Positions 21,359 to 22,500 of a stretch of DNA of 22,500 bases are shown piece by piece (positions within the stretch are counted from its first letter, which is position 1; each line of letters begins with the position of its first letter). The DNA is from Chrysomallon squamiferum. Taxonomy: Eukaryota; Mollusca; Gastropoda; Neomphalida; Peltospiridae. Under the pieces are notes generated by a model, which made no database searches, was not told where the DNA came from, and worked only from the letters and a program-made list of their open reading frames with translations. Location: contig CM022676.1 in NCBI GenBank assembly GCA_012295275.1, forward strand, positions 2,148,503 to 2,171,002, in the 5' to 3' direction. The position numbers and the translations under genes are program-made.

Positions 21359-21461
21359 TGACGGAGTCGACGACGACTCCTCTCTGAACAGCAACGTGAT
21401 CAATAAGGGTGTAGCTGACGTAGTGGGACCGTCGAACGTAGAACTTTTCATCGACGTAAAT
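21345..21461 (-). CDS. galectin-like gene, last exon
   Basis: Acceptor TTCTTTTTCAG, then 38 codons and TGA: IYVDEKFYVRRSHYVSYTLI, then DHVAVQRGVVVDSVKLFY. This is the C-terminal part of a galectin carbohydrate-recognition domain: a strand like FKVYVNGKHF, a short helix-free turn, then the IxxLxIxGDVxVxSV strand, here LIDHVAVQRGVVVDSV. The exon starts in phase 0 and joins in frame to GAATTTGAT|GTAAGT at 22148, giving EEFD-IYVDEKF. The protein ends at the domain boundary. The frame is short and was placed by domain pattern and splicing. Confidence 0.75.
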   Translation of the reverse strand: MYVDEKFYVRRSHYVSYTLIDHVAVQRGVVVDSVKLFY

Positions 21462-21731
21462 CTGAAAAAGAAAAAAATCAAAAATATGACACTTCCATAA
21501 TTTGTTGATGTTATGGTAATTTTTTATTTTTTATTTTTTATTTTATTTTTTTGTTATTTTATTTTTTTGTTATCTACATTATTGAAATGGTAAAATCAGG
21601 AGAAGAAAACAAGTATCTGCTTTATCTGTCTGTTTCTTATTTCTTTGTTATTTTGTTAAAATTTTTGTTTCTCTTCATTATTCTTAATATCATGAAATGT
21701 ATCTTATATGCACGAAATTTATGTTACTAGC

Positions 21732-21781
<50 letters not shown>

Positions 21782-22147
21782 TATGTATATATGTATGCAT
21801 ATATCTAATGATGTATATATGCATTACATTTATGATACCTGTACATACATAATGTATAAATACATAAAACAAGAACGACAGTGAGGAAGGCATAATATAC
21901 ATATAATTTATATTTATCAATATGTACACAGTCACACACACATACACACAACCACACACTCCCCTCAAAAACTGTCTTGGTTACCACAAGGTGACATTAA
22001 ATATTTTTCCACAGCAAGTGAGAAATTGAACACACACACACTCATGCAGACACAAACACACACATACATATATATAGTGTATAAATATTAAAGGAATCAA
22101 CAAAGCCTAGGTAGAAGGTATACTTATACACATCGTGACATACTTAC
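21462..22147 (-). other. last intron of the galectin-like gene
   Basis: GT at 22147-22146 (GAT|GTAAGT) to AG at 21463-21462. It contains a T-rich tract 21518-21568, (GT)n 21733-21778, scattered CA tracts near 21930-21960 and 22030-22065, and a relic of the preceding exon at 21991-22027. Confidence 0.65.
21991..22027 (-). pseudogene. relic of the galectin penultimate exon, inside the next intron
   Basis: Plus-strand GTGACATTAAAT and the following bases match 22176-22213 in the adjacent exon: by hand about 30 of 38 columns, including 12 consecutive at one end, with one single-base gap. Correcting for the gap by alignment only, the relic covers the galectin PFxxGxxFNVTI strand (FSLAV / GKIFNVTLW against FPFAVGRPFNVTIV). 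A stop follows at once. It appears to be a decayed local exon duplication. Confidence 0.5.
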
Positions 22148-22355
22148 ATCAAATTCTTCCTCTGTTGCAACAATAGTGACATTAAATGGTCTTCCTACAG
22201 CAAATGGAAAATCATCAGTTATTTCTTGCTCACCCCAGCTGGTTTTAATAAACTGCGTTGCTCTGATGGTCAGATTGTAATGGTCACAATAGTGAAAACG
22301 AATATCAAACTGCATCGCTACGTAGTTTTGTTGATACATTAATTCTATTGATACT
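22148..22355 (-). CDS. galectin-like gene, penultimate exon (gene continues off the right edge)
   Basis: Acceptor CTTTTCTTTACAG, donor GAT|GTAAGT, 208 bp. The exon enters after two bases of a codon (phase 2) and leaves in phase 0. It reads VSIELMYQQNYVAMQFDIRF, HYCDHYNLTIRATQFIKTSW, then GEQEITDDFPFAVGRPFNVT, IVATEEEFD. This is the middle of a galectin domain: the MQFDIRF strand stands where HFNPRF is usual, SWGEQE matches the WGxEER motif, and FPFAVGRPFNVTI matches PFxxGxxFxxxI. The Trp and first Glu of the sugar site are kept. The His and Asn of HxNPR are Gln and Asp, and the last Arg of WGxEER is Ile. With the last exon, 107 residues of a roughly 130-residue domain are visible; the N-terminus lies beyond 22500. 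Confidence 0.8.
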
Positions 22356-22417
22356 CTGTAAAGAAAAGGGAAAAATATCGTACGTTTATCAAAACAGACT
22401 GTATGAGAATAACCCGA

Positions 22418-22467
22418 AATATATTCATATATATATATATATATATATGGGTGTCTGTGTGTCTGTG

Positions 22468-22498
<31 letters not shown>

Positions 22499-22500
22499 CT
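22418..22500. repeat. (AT)n-(TG)n microsatellite at window edge
   Basis: (AT)n 22426-22447 then TGTC/TG repeats to the last base; it continues outside the window. Confidence 0.9.

Overview
This is a eukaryotic (animal) window. It has spliced genes with GT-AG introns, a TATA box, AATAAA signals, very abundant microsatellites, a tRNA-like SINE and a dead Tc1/mariner transposon. The gene content (short secreted PAN/apple plus sushi proteins and a galectin-type lectin) and the extreme simple-repeat load suggest a lophotrochozoan, most likely a mollusc. That placement is inference; no marker here fixes the species.

Layout. Positions 1-430: a possible 3' end of a plus-strand gene, with a short last exon and AATAAA. 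Positions 600-1750: two copies of a compound microsatellite block. Positions 2150-6622: about 4.4 kb of a 48-bp minisatellite, old and degenerate on the left with one inverted segment, and highly homogeneous on the right where two 48-bp variants alternate. Positions 6768-7950, minus: gene A, two exons, 173 aa, signal peptide + six-cysteine PAN-like domain + one sushi domain, with a TATA box at 8009-8017. Positions 8613-8931: SINE-like element. Positions 9.9 and 11.8-12.0 kb: relics that look like a dead third gene of the same family (the sushi relic is clear, the first-exon relic is weak). Positions 14345-15478, minus: degraded Tc1-like transposase with an internal 21-residue duplication. Positions 15765-18008, minus: gene B, three exons, 205 aa, signal peptide + PAN-like + four-cysteine sushi + a sushi-like module that lacks its first cysteine. 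Its second intron is stuffed with CA-rich repeats. Positions 18.0-21.0 kb: mostly non-coding, with a 13-bp promoter-proximal repeat and unidentified low-copy sequence. Positions 21345-22355, minus: the last two exons of a galectin-like gene that continues past the right edge. Its 3' end merges into a 29-bp minisatellite, and its last intron carries a relic of its own penultimate exon.

Genes A and B are paralogues: all six PAN cysteines lie at the same residue numbers (41, 54, 58, 64, 75, 79) and the splice junctions are phase 1. Together with the relics and the neighbouring galectin, the window reads as a small, actively duplicating and decaying cluster of secreted recognition-type proteins on the minus strand. 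A role in innate recognition or mucus/secretory biology is inference from domain types only. All exon structures were derived by hand from reading frames and splice consensus, without transcript evidence.
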